In this document: positions 44,351 through 52,689 of the stretch, in pieces
Numbering within the stretch: the stretch's first letter is position 1
Layout: every line of letters starts with the position of its first letter
Assembly: GCF_003131205.1 (NCBI RefSeq)
Contig: NZ_QFFY01000003.1
Coordinates: forward strand, 682,001 to 746,000
Source of the DNA: Occallatibacter savannae
GTDB taxonomy: Bacteria > Acidobacteriota > Terriglobia > Terriglobales > Acidobacteriaceae
Length of the DNA stretch: 64,000 nt
Reading direction: 5' to 3'
Position numbers and translations under genes: made by a program
The notes under the pieces: generated by a model
The model's database searches: none
Told to the model about the DNA's origin: nothing
The model's input: the letters and a program-made list of their open reading frames with translations, nothing else

Positions 44351-45823
44351 ATGCAGGCTCTCTTCGTTGGTATCGCGATTGTCGCCGGGCTGGTAATCGG
44401 CTTTGTCATCCGTGCGGCCTCGGCGCGCAGAGAGTCGGCGCTGCTGGAGCAGCGGAATCGCGAGGCCTTCGATGCGCTGAATGCGCTGCAGCGCCAGCTC
44501 GCGCAGGCTCAATCCGAGTCCGCTGCACGCGCCGGGTTCGAGTCGGTGGCAGCAGAGCGCGCGGCGACCATTACGCACCTCAATTCCGAAGTGGCGAACG
44601 TCCGCGCCGATCTCGACTACAAAGCTGCGAACGAGACGACTCTGCGCGCGCGCATCAGCCAGCTTGAAGCGGAGCTGACCAACGAACGCAAAAACCTGGG
44701 CGAGAAAGTCGAGCTGCTGGAGACGGCGAAAAAGAGCCTCTCCGATCAGTTCCAGACTCTCGCTGCCGACATCCTCGAAACGAAATCGAAGACTTTCTCG
44801 GAAGGCAGCCAGAAGGAACTTGGGAACCTGCTTTCGCCGCTGCGCGCGCAAATCGAAGAATTTCGGAAGAAGGTTGAAGAGGCGCAGTCGGACTCGAAGA
44901 CCGGGGTTACCAAGCTCGAGACGCTGATTGGCACGCTCGGCACTCTGAACGAACAGCTCACCGAAGAGGCGCGTAACCTGACTACTGCGTTGCGCGGCTC
45001 CGCCAAGACACAGGGCGACTGGGGCGAGTTCATTCTGCGCGATCTGCTCGACAAGGCCGGCCTGCGCGAGGGGGAGCAGTACGCGTTTCAGCAGTCGTTC
45101 GCCGGTGTAGAGAGCGAAACGGGCGAGCGCGGACGCACGGTCCGGACGGACGTAATCGTGTATCTGCCCGGCGGCCGCCATCTCGTCATTGACTCGAAGG
45201 TCTCGCTCACCGCGTACACCGACTGCGTGGGCGCCGCGGATGAAGAAGCGCGCAAGAGCGCGATGAAGGCTCATCTCGCCAGCATGCGCGGCCACATCGC
45301 GGGGCTTTCAAAAGCGGGATATGACAGACTGCCGGGCATCGAAGCGCCTGATTTTGTGGTGATGTTCGTTCCCGTCGAGCCGGCCTTCCTCATGGCATTC
45401 CAGGCGGACAGCGAGCTCTGGGCCGACGCTTACAAGCAGGGCATTCTCCTTGTCGGGCCGACGACGCTGCTCTACGTGATTCGCATCATCAACGTCCTCT
45501 GGCAGCAGGAGCGCCAGGCGAAGAATGTGCGCGAGATCATGGATCGCGGAACAAAGCTTTATGAGAAGTTCGCGGGGTTCGTCACCGATATGGACGTGAT
45601 CGGCGACAACCTGCGCAAGGCCGACCAGAGCTACAGCAGTGCGATGAAGAAGCTCGCTGAAGGACCGGGGAACCTGATCGGGCAGGTCGAAAAGCTGAAA
45701 GAACTCGGCATCCGCACCAACAAGTCGATTCCCAGGAAGCTGCTGGACCGAGCCGCCGTGGATCAGGCGGAGCTGGCGCTCAGCGCCGAGGCCGAGGTCG
45801 CCGAGGGTACCGGCCAAGCATGA
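44351..45823 (+). CDS. rmuC: DNA recombination protein RmuC
   Basis: A 490-residue membrane-anchored coiled-coil protein with a PD-(D/E)XK-like nuclease domain, known for limiting DNA inversions at short repeats. Residues 5-23 are a membrane helix (FVGIAIVAGLVIGFVIRAA); about 30-200 are coiled coil (HLNSEVANVRADLDYKAANE); about 205-420 are the conserved RmuC domain: GSAKTQGDWGEFILRDLLDK, RTVRTDVIVYLPGGRHLVID, SKVSLTAYTDCV and VGPTTLLYVIRIINVLWQQE. A GGAGGGG ribosome site precedes ATG 44351. The start and length are normal for the family. Confidence 0.93.
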   Translation: MQALFVGIAIVAGLVIGFVIRAASARRESALLEQRNREAFDALNALQRQLAQAQSESAARAGFESVAAERAATITHLNSEVANVRADLDYKAANETTLRARISQLEAELTNERKNLGEKVELLETAKKSLSDQFQTLAADILETKSKTFSEGSQKELGNLLSPLRAQIEEFRKKVEEAQSDSKTGVTKLETLIGTLGTLNEQLTEEARNLTTALRGSAKTQGDWGEFILRDLLDKAGLREGEQYAFQQSFAGVESETGERGRTVRTDVIVYLPGGRHLVIDSKVSLTAYTDCVGAADEEARKSAMKAHLASMRGHIAGLSKAGYDRLPGIEAPDFVVMFVPVEPAFLMAFQADSELWADAYKQGILLVGPTTLLYVIRIINVLWQQERQAKNVREIMDRGTKLYEKFAGFVTDMDVIGDNLRKADQSYSSAMKKLAEGPGNLIGQVEKLKELGIRTNKSIPRKLLDRAAVDQAELALSAEAEVAEGTGQA

Positions 45824-45961
45824 TCCGGGTAGTTGAGCCGTAAGTCCTTGACCTGAAAAGCGGCCGTCAGCGCTACTTACCAAGGTTTCGCGTGCCACAA
45901 GCCCTGATCGCCTCTTGCGCGTCGTTTGCCCGTACTCTTGTGATAGAGGACTGTGCACGCG

Positions 45962-46867
45962 ATGGGGAGCCATGCGATACCTTACGCTGTAGTTGCGCTT
46001 GCCATTGCCGCTGTCTGCCTCGCCGCAGGTTTCGCCTGGGGCCGTTCCAACGTAAAAGCGCAGATTGAGAACGCGGTCGAGAAGGAGCATGTGGCCCTCG
46101 ATGCTCGCGAATTTGCGATGCGAACGCAGCTTGAAGACGCGATTGCAGAGGTGGCAAAGCTTCGCCCCGTCGCGGATGAACTCGGCCGGGTGCAGAAGCG
46201 TCTCGAGCGCGAGCAGGCCAAGTACGCGCAATTGAAGGCGGAGTTCGACTCCGCGATGGGCGTCACTCCCGAGACCTCCCCTGCGGAGGACTCCGAAGCG
46301 GAGACTGTTTCGAGCTCGGAGTCCGCCGATGAGGCCATCCAGAAACTGCTTCAGTCTCTCGAGGTCTTCAACGATCCGGATGCTCCGGCTGCCGGTGAAT
46401 CGGCGCCGGTAGCCGCTGCGGCTCCAGCGAATTCCGCGCCGGCCCCTCCGGTGCCCGCGAAGACGGTGCCCGCTTCTGCGGTCGCGACCAAGCCGCCTGT
46501 TGCGGCGCCTCCGGTACCTTCGCGATCAGTGGAAGCGCCCCGGCCCACTCAGCCTCCGAAGCCGGTGGAAGTGACGCGACCCGCCGCTCCTCCTCGGCCG
46601 GTCGTGCCTCCTGCGAGAGTGCAGGTCCCGATGCCGCCACCCGCTGCGAGACCCGCCGCACCCGCCGCGTCGGTTCCTGTGGCGCAGCCGCTGCCTCCGG
46701 CGCCCCAGCCGCAGAAGGCCGCTCCCGCCGAGCCGCGCATGCCGGTGCCAAATGCTCCCGCCAAGCCTGCTGGTGCGCCGCCCGCGAAGTCTGGACAGAA
46801 GGTGGATGAGTGGCAGGAATTTGCGCGTGAACTCGAAGCCCTGACCGGCAAGAAGAAGCAAGCCTGA
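45962..46867 (+). CDS. Membrane-anchored Pro/Ala-rich protein of unknown function
   Basis: About 301 residues. One N-terminal membrane helix (YAVVALAIAAVCLAAGFAWG) is followed by a coiled-coil region (about 30-95, EFAMRTQLEDAIAEVAKLRP), an acidic Ser/Glu stretch, then about 150 residues of Pro/Ala/Val-rich low complexity (PAAPPRPVVPPARVQVPMPP), and a short basic end (WQEFARELEALTGKKKQA). The layout suggests an envelope-spanning or scaffold protein; I recognise no family. ATG 45962 and GTG 45953 are both possible starts. It is convergent with the HIT gene. Confidence 0.6.
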   Translation: MGSHAIPYAVVALAIAAVCLAAGFAWGRSNVKAQIENAVEKEHVALDAREFAMRTQLEDAIAEVAKLRPVADELGRVQKRLEREQAKYAQLKAEFDSAMGVTPETSPAEDSEAETVSSSESADEAIQKLLQSLEVFNDPDAPAAGESAPVAAAAPANSAPAPPVPAKTVPASAVATKPPVAAPPVPSRSVEAPRPTQPPKPVEVTRPAAPPRPVVPPARVQVPMPPPAARPAAPAASVPVAQPLPPAPQPQKAAPAEPRMPVPNAPAKPAGAPPAKSGQKVDEWQEFARELEALTGKKKQA

Positions 46868-46915
46868 TCGACGCAGTCTTCTCAGCGGAGAGGCCGGAAG
46901 ATAGTTCCGCGCCGT

Positions 46916-47497
46916 TTACGTCTTTTGCCTCTCCAACTCGGCGAATGTTGCTCGCAGCCTCTTCCATGTCGTGCCCAGATCCTCTGGCAAAACGCGAGTC
47001 TCGGCCACGGTCGTCATGAAGTTGGTGTCGCCTACCCAGCGCGGCATGGCGTGCATGTGCAGATGTCCCGCGACGCCCGCGCCGGCGGCCTGCCCGAGGT
47101 TGAGGCCAAAGTTGAATCCGTGCGGACGATAGAGCTTCTCCAACGCACGCTCTGTCTGCTGCGCCAGGTCCATCAGTTCGTGAGCGGCCTCAGCGTCGAG
47201 TTTGGCGATTCGGTCAAGGTGCGCGTAGGGCATCACCATAACGTGGCCCGAAGTGTAGGGATACGCATTCAGGCACACGAAGCAGTGCTTGCCGCGTACG
47301 ACCAGTCCGCCCGCTTCCTCAGCTTCGTCGACCGACATGCCATGCTCGATGGCGTAGTCGACACTGGCCATCAGGTTGCAGAAGACGCACTGGAGATCGC
47401 CGGGCCAGGCATCGAGCCGCTGCGGCACACCGGGGCGCGGCGCGCCATCGGCCGTCGTCACGTAGGCAAAGCGCCAGGGGCTCCAGAGCTGTTCCAT
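46916..47497 (-). CDS. HIT-family nucleotide hydrolase/phosphorylase
   Basis: A 193-residue histidine-triad protein that cleaves dinucleoside polyphosphates or nucleoside phosphoramidates. The catalytic triad is GHLHMHAMPRW; CVFCNLMASVDYAIEHG and LNAYPYTSGHVMVMPYAHLD are typical, and the early MEQLWSPWRFAYV is characteristic of Ap4A-phosphorylase-like bacterial HIT proteins. The CVFC pair near residue 30 may bind zinc with downstream histidines. The start at 47497 has AAGGAGG upstream at 11 bases; the frame is open to 47623 but that extension covers the likely promoter. Confidence 0.9.
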   Translation of the reverse strand: MEQLWSPWRFAYVTTADGAPRPGVPQRLDAWPGDLQCVFCNLMASVDYAIEHGMSVDEAEEAGGLVVRGKHCFVCLNAYPYTSGHVMVMPYAHLDRIAKLDAEAAHELMDLAQQTERALEKLYRPHGFNFGLNLGQAAGAGVAGHLHMHAMPRWVGDTNFMTTVAETRVLPEDLGTTWKRLRATFAELERQKT

Positions 47498-47715
47498 GCT
47501 GCGCGCGACCTCCTTGGCCGATACGCCTATCGCACCAAGTATAGTGTGATCTCCCGAGGCCAATTTCGGGTGGTCCGGGCACTTCGAGAGAGGGCAGTCC
47601 GTGCAGAGACGTCGAACCAACACCGTTCTGCGAATTAGTTACCGTGGTCTTTGACCGAGCCAGGCTGTTATCCTCGGACCCGCCCCACAAAAACAACTCT
47701 GAAGGATCCACCAAA

Positions 47716-50016
47716 GTGCATAGCGACGGCTATTCAACCTCAGTGATGTCCGAAGAAAAATTCGGCAGAGCGCCGACGATCTCCTATCGTCTCTTGCCTC
47801 CGCTCTTCGGTGTGACCGTCTTCCTCAGCGCTGCGCTGCTCTTCCTTGTCGAGCCGATGATCGCCAAGATGATGCTGCCCCTGCTCGGGGGTTCTGCGGC
47901 AGTGTGGAACACCTGCATGGTCTTCTTCCAGGCTGCGTTGCTCGCCGGCTATGCTTTCGCGTACGCGGGCAGCAGATGGCTGCCATGGCGCGTTTTGCTC
48001 GTTGTGCAGTGCTGCGTCGCCGCTCTCCCGGTTGTCACCGGCGTTCTGCCCCTTACCCTTCCGCACGGCTGGACTCCGCCGCTCCAGACCACTCCGATCC
48101 CGTGGATCCTGGCAATGCTGGCGGTAGCTGTCGGCCTCCCTTTCTTCGTCCTCTCATCCTCCGGCCCAATGTTGCAGCGGTGGTTTGCAGCTTCCGGGCA
48201 TCGCGGCGCCGCCGATCCTTATTTCCTATACGCCGCCAGCAACGCCGGAAGCCTCGCCGGACTGTTCGCTTATCCACTGCTGCTCGAACCGCTGCTACGC
48301 ATCAGCAATCAAAGCCGCCTCTGGAGTTTCGTTTATCTGGTCTTCGCTGCTTTGACTACCTTGTGCGCAGTGCTTTGCTGGAACAGGCCGCAGCGGCAAG
48401 GCACTTCAGATTCCTACTCAGGTTCTGCACGCACAAGTATCACGTGGGCGCGGCGGCTGCGCTGGATCGCGCTGGCATTCATCCCCTCGAGCCTTATGCT
48501 CGGCGTCACCACAGCCATGACTGCGGACGTGCCCGCAATTCCTCTCTTCTGGATCGTGCCCCTGGCACTCTATCTCTTGAGCTTTGTTCTGGTCTTCGCG
48601 CGTCGTCAGATCATCGCTCCCGAGACGTTCAACCGCAGGTTGCCCATTCTGATCCTCTGCGGATTGCTGCCCGGCATGCTGCAGACAAAGCTGCCCCTTC
48701 CGGCACTGCTTGGCCTTTACTCAATCCTTTTGTTTGGGATCGCAATGGTCTGCCACGGAGAACTGGCCGCCACTCGTCCGTCGGTACACGGCTTGACGGA
48801 GTTTTATCTCCTGCTTTCTGTTGGCGGAGTTCTCGGCGGCATCTTCAACTCGATCATTGCACCGCTGGCATTTCACTCCGTGCTCGAATTTCCAATCGCG
48901 CTGATCTTCGCGGCCCTGCTCCGGCGCACGGCGGAACCTGAAGAGCACAAGAAGCCCGGAAGGCTACCAGATGGAGTAAAGGACTGGCTGTTGCCACTGG
49001 TGCTCGGAGCAGCTTCTGCAACCGGTTTCCTGGCGCTACGCTTCGTGAATGAAAAACTGGCGCTCCTGATGAGCATCTTTGTTTTCAGCTTTGCGGCCGC
49101 CTCCTGCTTGAGCTTCGGCAAGCGCCCGGTTCGATTTGGACTCGGACTAGCCGCCTTGTTTGCCGCCAGCTTCCTCTATGTCGGCCCCTTCGGCCAGATC
49201 CTCCACACAGAACGGAGTTTCTTCGGGGTCTACCGCGTATCGAACGAACGGACGGACCGCTTCCGCTACTTTCTCCATGGCGGGACCGTGCATGGAGTGC
49301 AGAGCCTCAACCCTGCACGCCGACGTACGCCGCTGGCCTACTACACCGCGGGCGGTCCCGCTGGACAGATGCTCGAGGCGATGCAATCTCGAACCCCGAA
49401 CGCAAGCATTGCGGTGGTGGGATTGGGCGCTGGTGCGATGGCTTGCCTGACTGATCCCGGTTCCACGATCACCTACTACGAGATCGATCCGCTTGTGGTT
49501 CGGATTGCCAAAGATCCGCACTACTTTACTTTTCTGCAAGATTGCGCGCCTCGAGCGGGCTACAAAATCGGCGACGCTCGATTGCGCCTGCAAGAGGCGC
49601 AGGACTCTTCCTACAACATGATCGTTCTCGATGCCTTCAGCGGAGATTCAATTCCCATGCACCTCCTGACGCGCGAGGCCATGGCGCTTTATTTGAACAA
49701 GTTGGCTCCCGGAGGAGTGCTCGCTTTCCACGTCACCAATCTGTACCTGGACCTTTCTCCAGTGCTGGGCAATCTCGCCAGCGAGGCGCATCTAGCCTCG
49801 TGGAGCGAGGACGATTCTTCCATCTCGCCGCAGGAATCCAGCGAAGGAAAGTTTGCCTCGCACTGGATCGTGATGGCGCGCAGCGAGAACGACCTGGCAT
49901 CCCTCGTGCACGAACAGCATTCCACTGCGCCATGGGTTCCGACGCCGCGCAGTCCGCATAGCCGCGTCTGGACGGATGACTACTCCAACCTCCTGAGCGT
50001 GATCCGATGGAGATGA
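47716..50016 (+). CDS. Membrane protein fused to a spermidine-synthase-like domain
   Basis: About 766 residues. The N-terminal 430 residues carry ten or more membrane helices (LPPLFGVTVFLSAALLFLVE, PMIAKMMLPLLGGSAAVWNT, PFFVLSSSGPMLQRWF). The C-terminal 260 residues resemble the methyltransferase-like fold of spermidine synthases: SIAVVGLGAGAMACL, the acidic ITYYEIDPLVVRIA and MIVLDAFSGDSIPMHLLTRE. Such fusions are widespread, and polyamine synthesis is not shown for them; key substrate residues need checking. The start is uncertain: GTG 47716 (GAAGGA 9 bases upstream), ATG 47746, or GTG 47644. A tRNA-Pro lies downstream on the other strand. Confidence 0.8.
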   Translation: MHSDGYSTSVMSEEKFGRAPTISYRLLPPLFGVTVFLSAALLFLVEPMIAKMMLPLLGGSAAVWNTCMVFFQAALLAGYAFAYAGSRWLPWRVLLVVQCCVAALPVVTGVLPLTLPHGWTPPLQTTPIPWILAMLAVAVGLPFFVLSSSGPMLQRWFAASGHRGAADPYFLYAASNAGSLAGLFAYPLLLEPLLRISNQSRLWSFVYLVFAALTTLCAVLCWNRPQRQGTSDSYSGSARTSITWARRLRWIALAFIPSSLMLGVTTAMTADVPAIPLFWIVPLALYLLSFVLVFARRQIIAPETFNRRLPILILCGLLPGMLQTKLPLPALLGLYSILLFGIAMVCHGELAATRPSVHGLTEFYLLLSVGGVLGGIFNSIIAPLAFHSVLEFPIALIFAALLRRTAEPEEHKKPGRLPDGVKDWLLPLVLGAASATGFLALRFVNEKLALLMSIFVFSFAAASCLSFGKRPVRFGLGLAALFAASFLYVGPFGQILHTERSFFGVYRVSNERTDRFRYFLHGGTVHGVQSLNPARRRTPLAYYTAGGPAGQMLEAMQSRTPNASIAVVGLGAGAMACLTDPGSTITYYEIDPLVVRIAKDPHYFTFLQDCAPRAGYKIGDARLRLQEAQDSSYNMIVLDAFSGDSIPMHLLTREAMALYLNKLAPGGVLAFHVTNLYLDLSPVLGNLASEAHLASWSEDDSSISPQESSEGKFASHWIVMARSENDLASLVHEQHSTAPWVPTPRSPHSRVWTDDYSNLLSVIRWR

Positions 50017-50118
50017 CTGCGAACACGGCAATGCTGCACAGTTCTCATCCTCGAAAACAAGTAAGCTACGGTCAGATTTTCTGGATTTTGAGAGAGAAGA
50101 GGAAAGTGATTGCATGCG

Positions 50119-50196
50119 ATGGTCGGGGCGGAGGGATTCGAACCCCCGACCCTCTGCTCCCAAAGCAGATGCGCTACCAGACTGCGCTACGCCCCG
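50119..50196 (-). tRNA. tRNA-Pro (anticodon TGG)
   Basis: The reverse strand folds as a cloverleaf: acceptor CGGGGCG with CGCCCCG, anticodon arm TCTGC-TTTGGGA-GCAGA giving TGG, T-arm GGGGGTTCGAATCCC, and an encoded CCA. It reads CCA codons and, by wobble, other proline codons. Confidence 0.95.
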
Positions 50197-50259
50197 ACGT
50201 CGTTCTCTCGATTGTATCGCGGAACAGGATTGAGCCGAAAACGTGCACGCAGGCACGAG

Positions 50260-50820
50260 TTACCGAATGATCGTGTGCTGGTTGAGCCAGATGAGCAGCC
50301 AGACGAACACCGCAATAGGAATGGCGAAGACGATGGCGATCGCGCAGATCAGCGCAGCGAGGAAGGCCCAGTCCTTCCAGGTGTGACGGCGTGGCTGGCC
50401 GATGTGCCGCTGCATGAGTTGGTAGTTGCGCCGGTTCGGTTTGAAGGCGATGTCAAAAGCATCGCCGATCAGCGGAATGGATCCGACCAGCACGCCGATT
50501 CCGACGTTGACGGCCATGCGCGCCAGAGCGACATACGGAACCCCCCGCGTCCAGGCGGCAATGGGAATCACGAGCGACAGCAGCCCGGCGATCACGTCAC
50601 CGAGGCCCGGCACCAGGCCGATGATGCCGTCGATGCCGAACCGGAAGCCGGTGAACGGGATGCGAAACGCCTCATCGAGCAGGATTTCGAGTCCGCGCAG
50701 CGTCTCATCGCGGAAGATCCACGCGCCCCTCTCCCATCTCTCCGAGGGAACGATCGTGCCGTCGGCGGGCGCGCCCGGCAGGCAGTTGATTCGGGGCGAG
50801 TTGGCCTTCGGAGCGGGCAT
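50260..50820 (-). CDS. DUF4112 family membrane protein
   Basis: A 186-residue protein of the DUF4112 family. The conserved core FRFGIDGIIGLVPGLGDVIA (about 80-100) is followed by hydrophobic segments and the second family signature GSIPLIGDAFDIAFKPNRRN; a terminal membrane helix (AFLAALICAIAIVFAIPIAV) closes the protein. Function is unknown. It lies between two tRNA genes. The start at 50820 follows no strong ribosome site, and the first 35 residues look variable. Confidence 0.85.
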   Translation of the reverse strand: MPAPKANSPRINCLPGAPADGTIVPSERWERGAWIFRDETLRGLEILLDEAFRIPFTGFRFGIDGIIGLVPGLGDVIAGLLSLVIPIAAWTRGVPYVALARMAVNVGIGVLVGSIPLIGDAFDIAFKPNRRNYQLMQRHIGQPRRHTWKDWAFLAALICAIAIVFAIPIAVFVWLLIWLNQHTIIR

Positions 50821-50881
50821 AAACAGCTTGGATGCGCGGAGTTCGGGCTAATCTGGTTCGATGCTACAATCAGAAGGGTAC

Positions 50882-50957
50882 GGCGGCTATAGTTCAGAGG
50901 CAGAACGCCTGACTGTGGCTCAGGATGTCGTGGGTTCGATCCCCACTAGCCGCCCCA
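50882..50957 (+). tRNA. tRNA-His (anticodon GTG)
   Basis: Acceptor GCGGCTA pairs with TAGCCGC, with the extra 5' G opposite C73 that is diagnostic of tRNA-His. Anticodon arm CCTGA-CTGTGGC-TCAGG gives GTG, the T-arm is GTGGG-TTCGATC-CCCAC, and CCA is encoded. Confidence 0.96.
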
Positions 50958-50973
50958 ATGTGCTCGCCATCAA

Positions 50974-52065
50974 TTGGGCACTTCTGATGCCGACCAAGTG
51001 AGCCCAGAACCTCCCCAGAGTGACAATCTCGATGCTGCAGCGACCCTGCTGAAGGCTGGCCTGCGCCCGTTTGAGCCGCGGCGCGGGCTGCGCAACGCGC
51101 ATTTGCAAACCATTATCGGCAACTACCTTAGGCGGCCTGCGTTTCGGGGAGAGACCGTGGCTGAGGCCATCGAAGTGGATGCGGCCGATGGCAGCCGCGT
51201 GATGTGCCACTGCAACTGGCAGCCTGAAACGGTGAGAGCGCAGCGGCTGACTGTGATCCTGGTGCACGGATTGGAGGGCTCGTCGGAGTCGCGCTACATT
51301 CGGGGTATCGCGAGCCGCGCGTGGGATGCGGGCTGCAACGTGGTCCGGATGAACATGCGCAACTGCGGCAACACCGACCACCTTACGCCGACGCTCTACC
51401 ACTCGGGCCTGTCGAACGATGTTGGCGCGGTGATTCGTCATTATGCTGCGCAATTCAACCTGGAACGCGTGGCCCTGGTCGGCTACTCGATGGGCGGAAA
51501 CCTGGTGCTCAAGCTTGCCGGCGAATGGGGCAACAAGGCTCCGCTGTACGCGGTTGCGACGGTATGCCCGGCGATCGATCTTGCGGCCGGATCGGACGCG
51601 CTGCACGAGCCCGCGAATCGGATCTACGAGTGGCACTTTCTGCGCGGACTGATGCGGCGCTACCGGCGCAAGGCTTCGCTTTATCCGCAGGTCTACGGCA
51701 ACGACGGCGTAGGTCCGATCCGGTCTCTGCGGCAGTTCGACAATGAGATCGTTGCGCGCCACTGCGGATTTCGCGATGCAGATGACTACTACTATCGTGC
51801 GGCCAGCGCGCGTGTGGTGGACAAGATCGCTGTTCCTACACTGATTCTGCGCGCCGTCGATGATCCCTTTGTGCGCATGACCACGGAGACGCGCGTGAAG
51901 CTGCTCGCGAATCCCCATATTCTGCTGGTGGAAACTGCGCATGGCGGGCATTGCGCTTACCTGTCGCGCGATCGCGGAGAGGACATCCACTGGGCTGAGG
52001 CGAGTGTGGTCCAGTATCTGACGCGATCGGCAGAGCAGCCGGCGGGCAAATCGAATGGAAGCTGA
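50974..52065 (+). CDS. YheT-family alpha/beta hydrolase
   Basis: A roughly 363-residue hydrolase of the YheT/UPF0017 family. FEPRRGLRNAHLQTIIGNYL is the family lead, VILVHGLEGSSESRYIRGIA holds the oxyanion-hole HG, the nucleophile is in GYSMGGN, the acid in AVDDPFV and the histidine in AHGGHCAYL, so the triad is complete. Relatives act as esterases, but the natural substrate is unknown. The start is uncertain: TTG 50974 or GTG 50998, neither with a clear ribosome site. The gene begins right after tRNA-His and overlaps the next gene by 11 bases. Confidence 0.88.
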   Translation: MGTSDADQVSPEPPQSDNLDAAATLLKAGLRPFEPRRGLRNAHLQTIIGNYLRRPAFRGETVAEAIEVDAADGSRVMCHCNWQPETVRAQRLTVILVHGLEGSSESRYIRGIASRAWDAGCNVVRMNMRNCGNTDHLTPTLYHSGLSNDVGAVIRHYAAQFNLERVALVGYSMGGNLVLKLAGEWGNKAPLYAVATVCPAIDLAAGSDALHEPANRIYEWHFLRGLMRRYRRKASLYPQVYGNDGVGPIRSLRQFDNEIVARHCGFRDADDYYYRAASARVVDKIAVPTLILRAVDDPFVRMTTETRVKLLANPHILLVETAHGGHCAYLSRDRGEDIHWAEASVVQYLTRSAEQPAGKSNGS

Positions 52066-52609
52066 CTGGGAGTTCGAGATCGGAGTCGGTGCGCCCGTCA
52101 TCGAGGCGAGATGGAGCGGCTTCGTTGACCTGCGTGCGCATCCTGAGCGAGTTTCAGAGTTGAGCGAATGTCGCGATCTGCCGGGGTTGGCGGAGGCTCT
52201 GGTGCGATTGAATGCATCCGGCTCGCCGGTCTGGACGAGCAAAACCGATGTCTTCCCGCCCGAGCACATCGATGCGGACGAGATCGATGCGTCGGCTGAA
52301 GAGGCGGCCAGTGCAATCGCCTGTTACATTGATATGCTGCCCAGCGACGGATCCGCATGGGGCAATGCCCACGCCGCGGAACAAACATGCAGGAAGCTCT
52401 GCGCGAGCCTGAGGATCATTCCGCTGTCACGCTGCCGAGTCGACGTGGTCGCGCGAAGGGCAATGTTGGGCGATGCCGAGGGCCTGGGGGCCACCGTCTA
52501 CTTCACAGCGTGCGGCGAGGCGAGTTCAGATGCCAACGTACGGCTCGGTGCGTGTCTGAACGCCTTCGTCGACAATTTACTGTCTCTCAATTTCGCCTCG
52601 CGGAGTTAG
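52055..52609 (+). CDS. Conserved-looking hypothetical protein
   Basis: A 184-residue soluble, acidic protein with no signal peptide or membrane segment. It starts MEADWEFEIGVGAPVIEARW and contains CRDLPGLAEALVRLNASGSP and VWTSKTDVFPPEHIDADEID; the last third has several cysteines and ends NAFVDNLLSLNFASRS. The ATG overlaps the YheT-like gene by 11 bases, which strongly supports it as a real, coupled gene. I do not recognise the family. Confidence 0.7.
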   Translation: MEADWEFEIGVGAPVIEARWSGFVDLRAHPERVSELSECRDLPGLAEALVRLNASGSPVWTSKTDVFPPEHIDADEIDASAEEAASAIACYIDMLPSDGSAWGNAHAAEQTCRKLCASLRIIPLSRCRVDVVARRAMLGDAEGLGATVYFTACGEASSDANVRLGACLNAFVDNLLSLNFASRS

Positions 52610-52635
52610 TCAGGCGCGTTCCGGCCCCTGTAAGA

Positions 52636-52669
52636 AAGGGTCGGTAACTCGACCAGGAGTCCGACCCTT
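52636..52669. terminator. Convergent terminator before gyrA's 3' end
   Basis: AAGGGTCGG (52636-52644) pairs with CCGACCCTT (52661-52669) over a 16-base loop, between two converging genes. The tail is poor in T, so efficiency is unsure. Confidence 0.6.
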
Positions 52670-52689
52670 CCGCACGACTTCAAGACTCA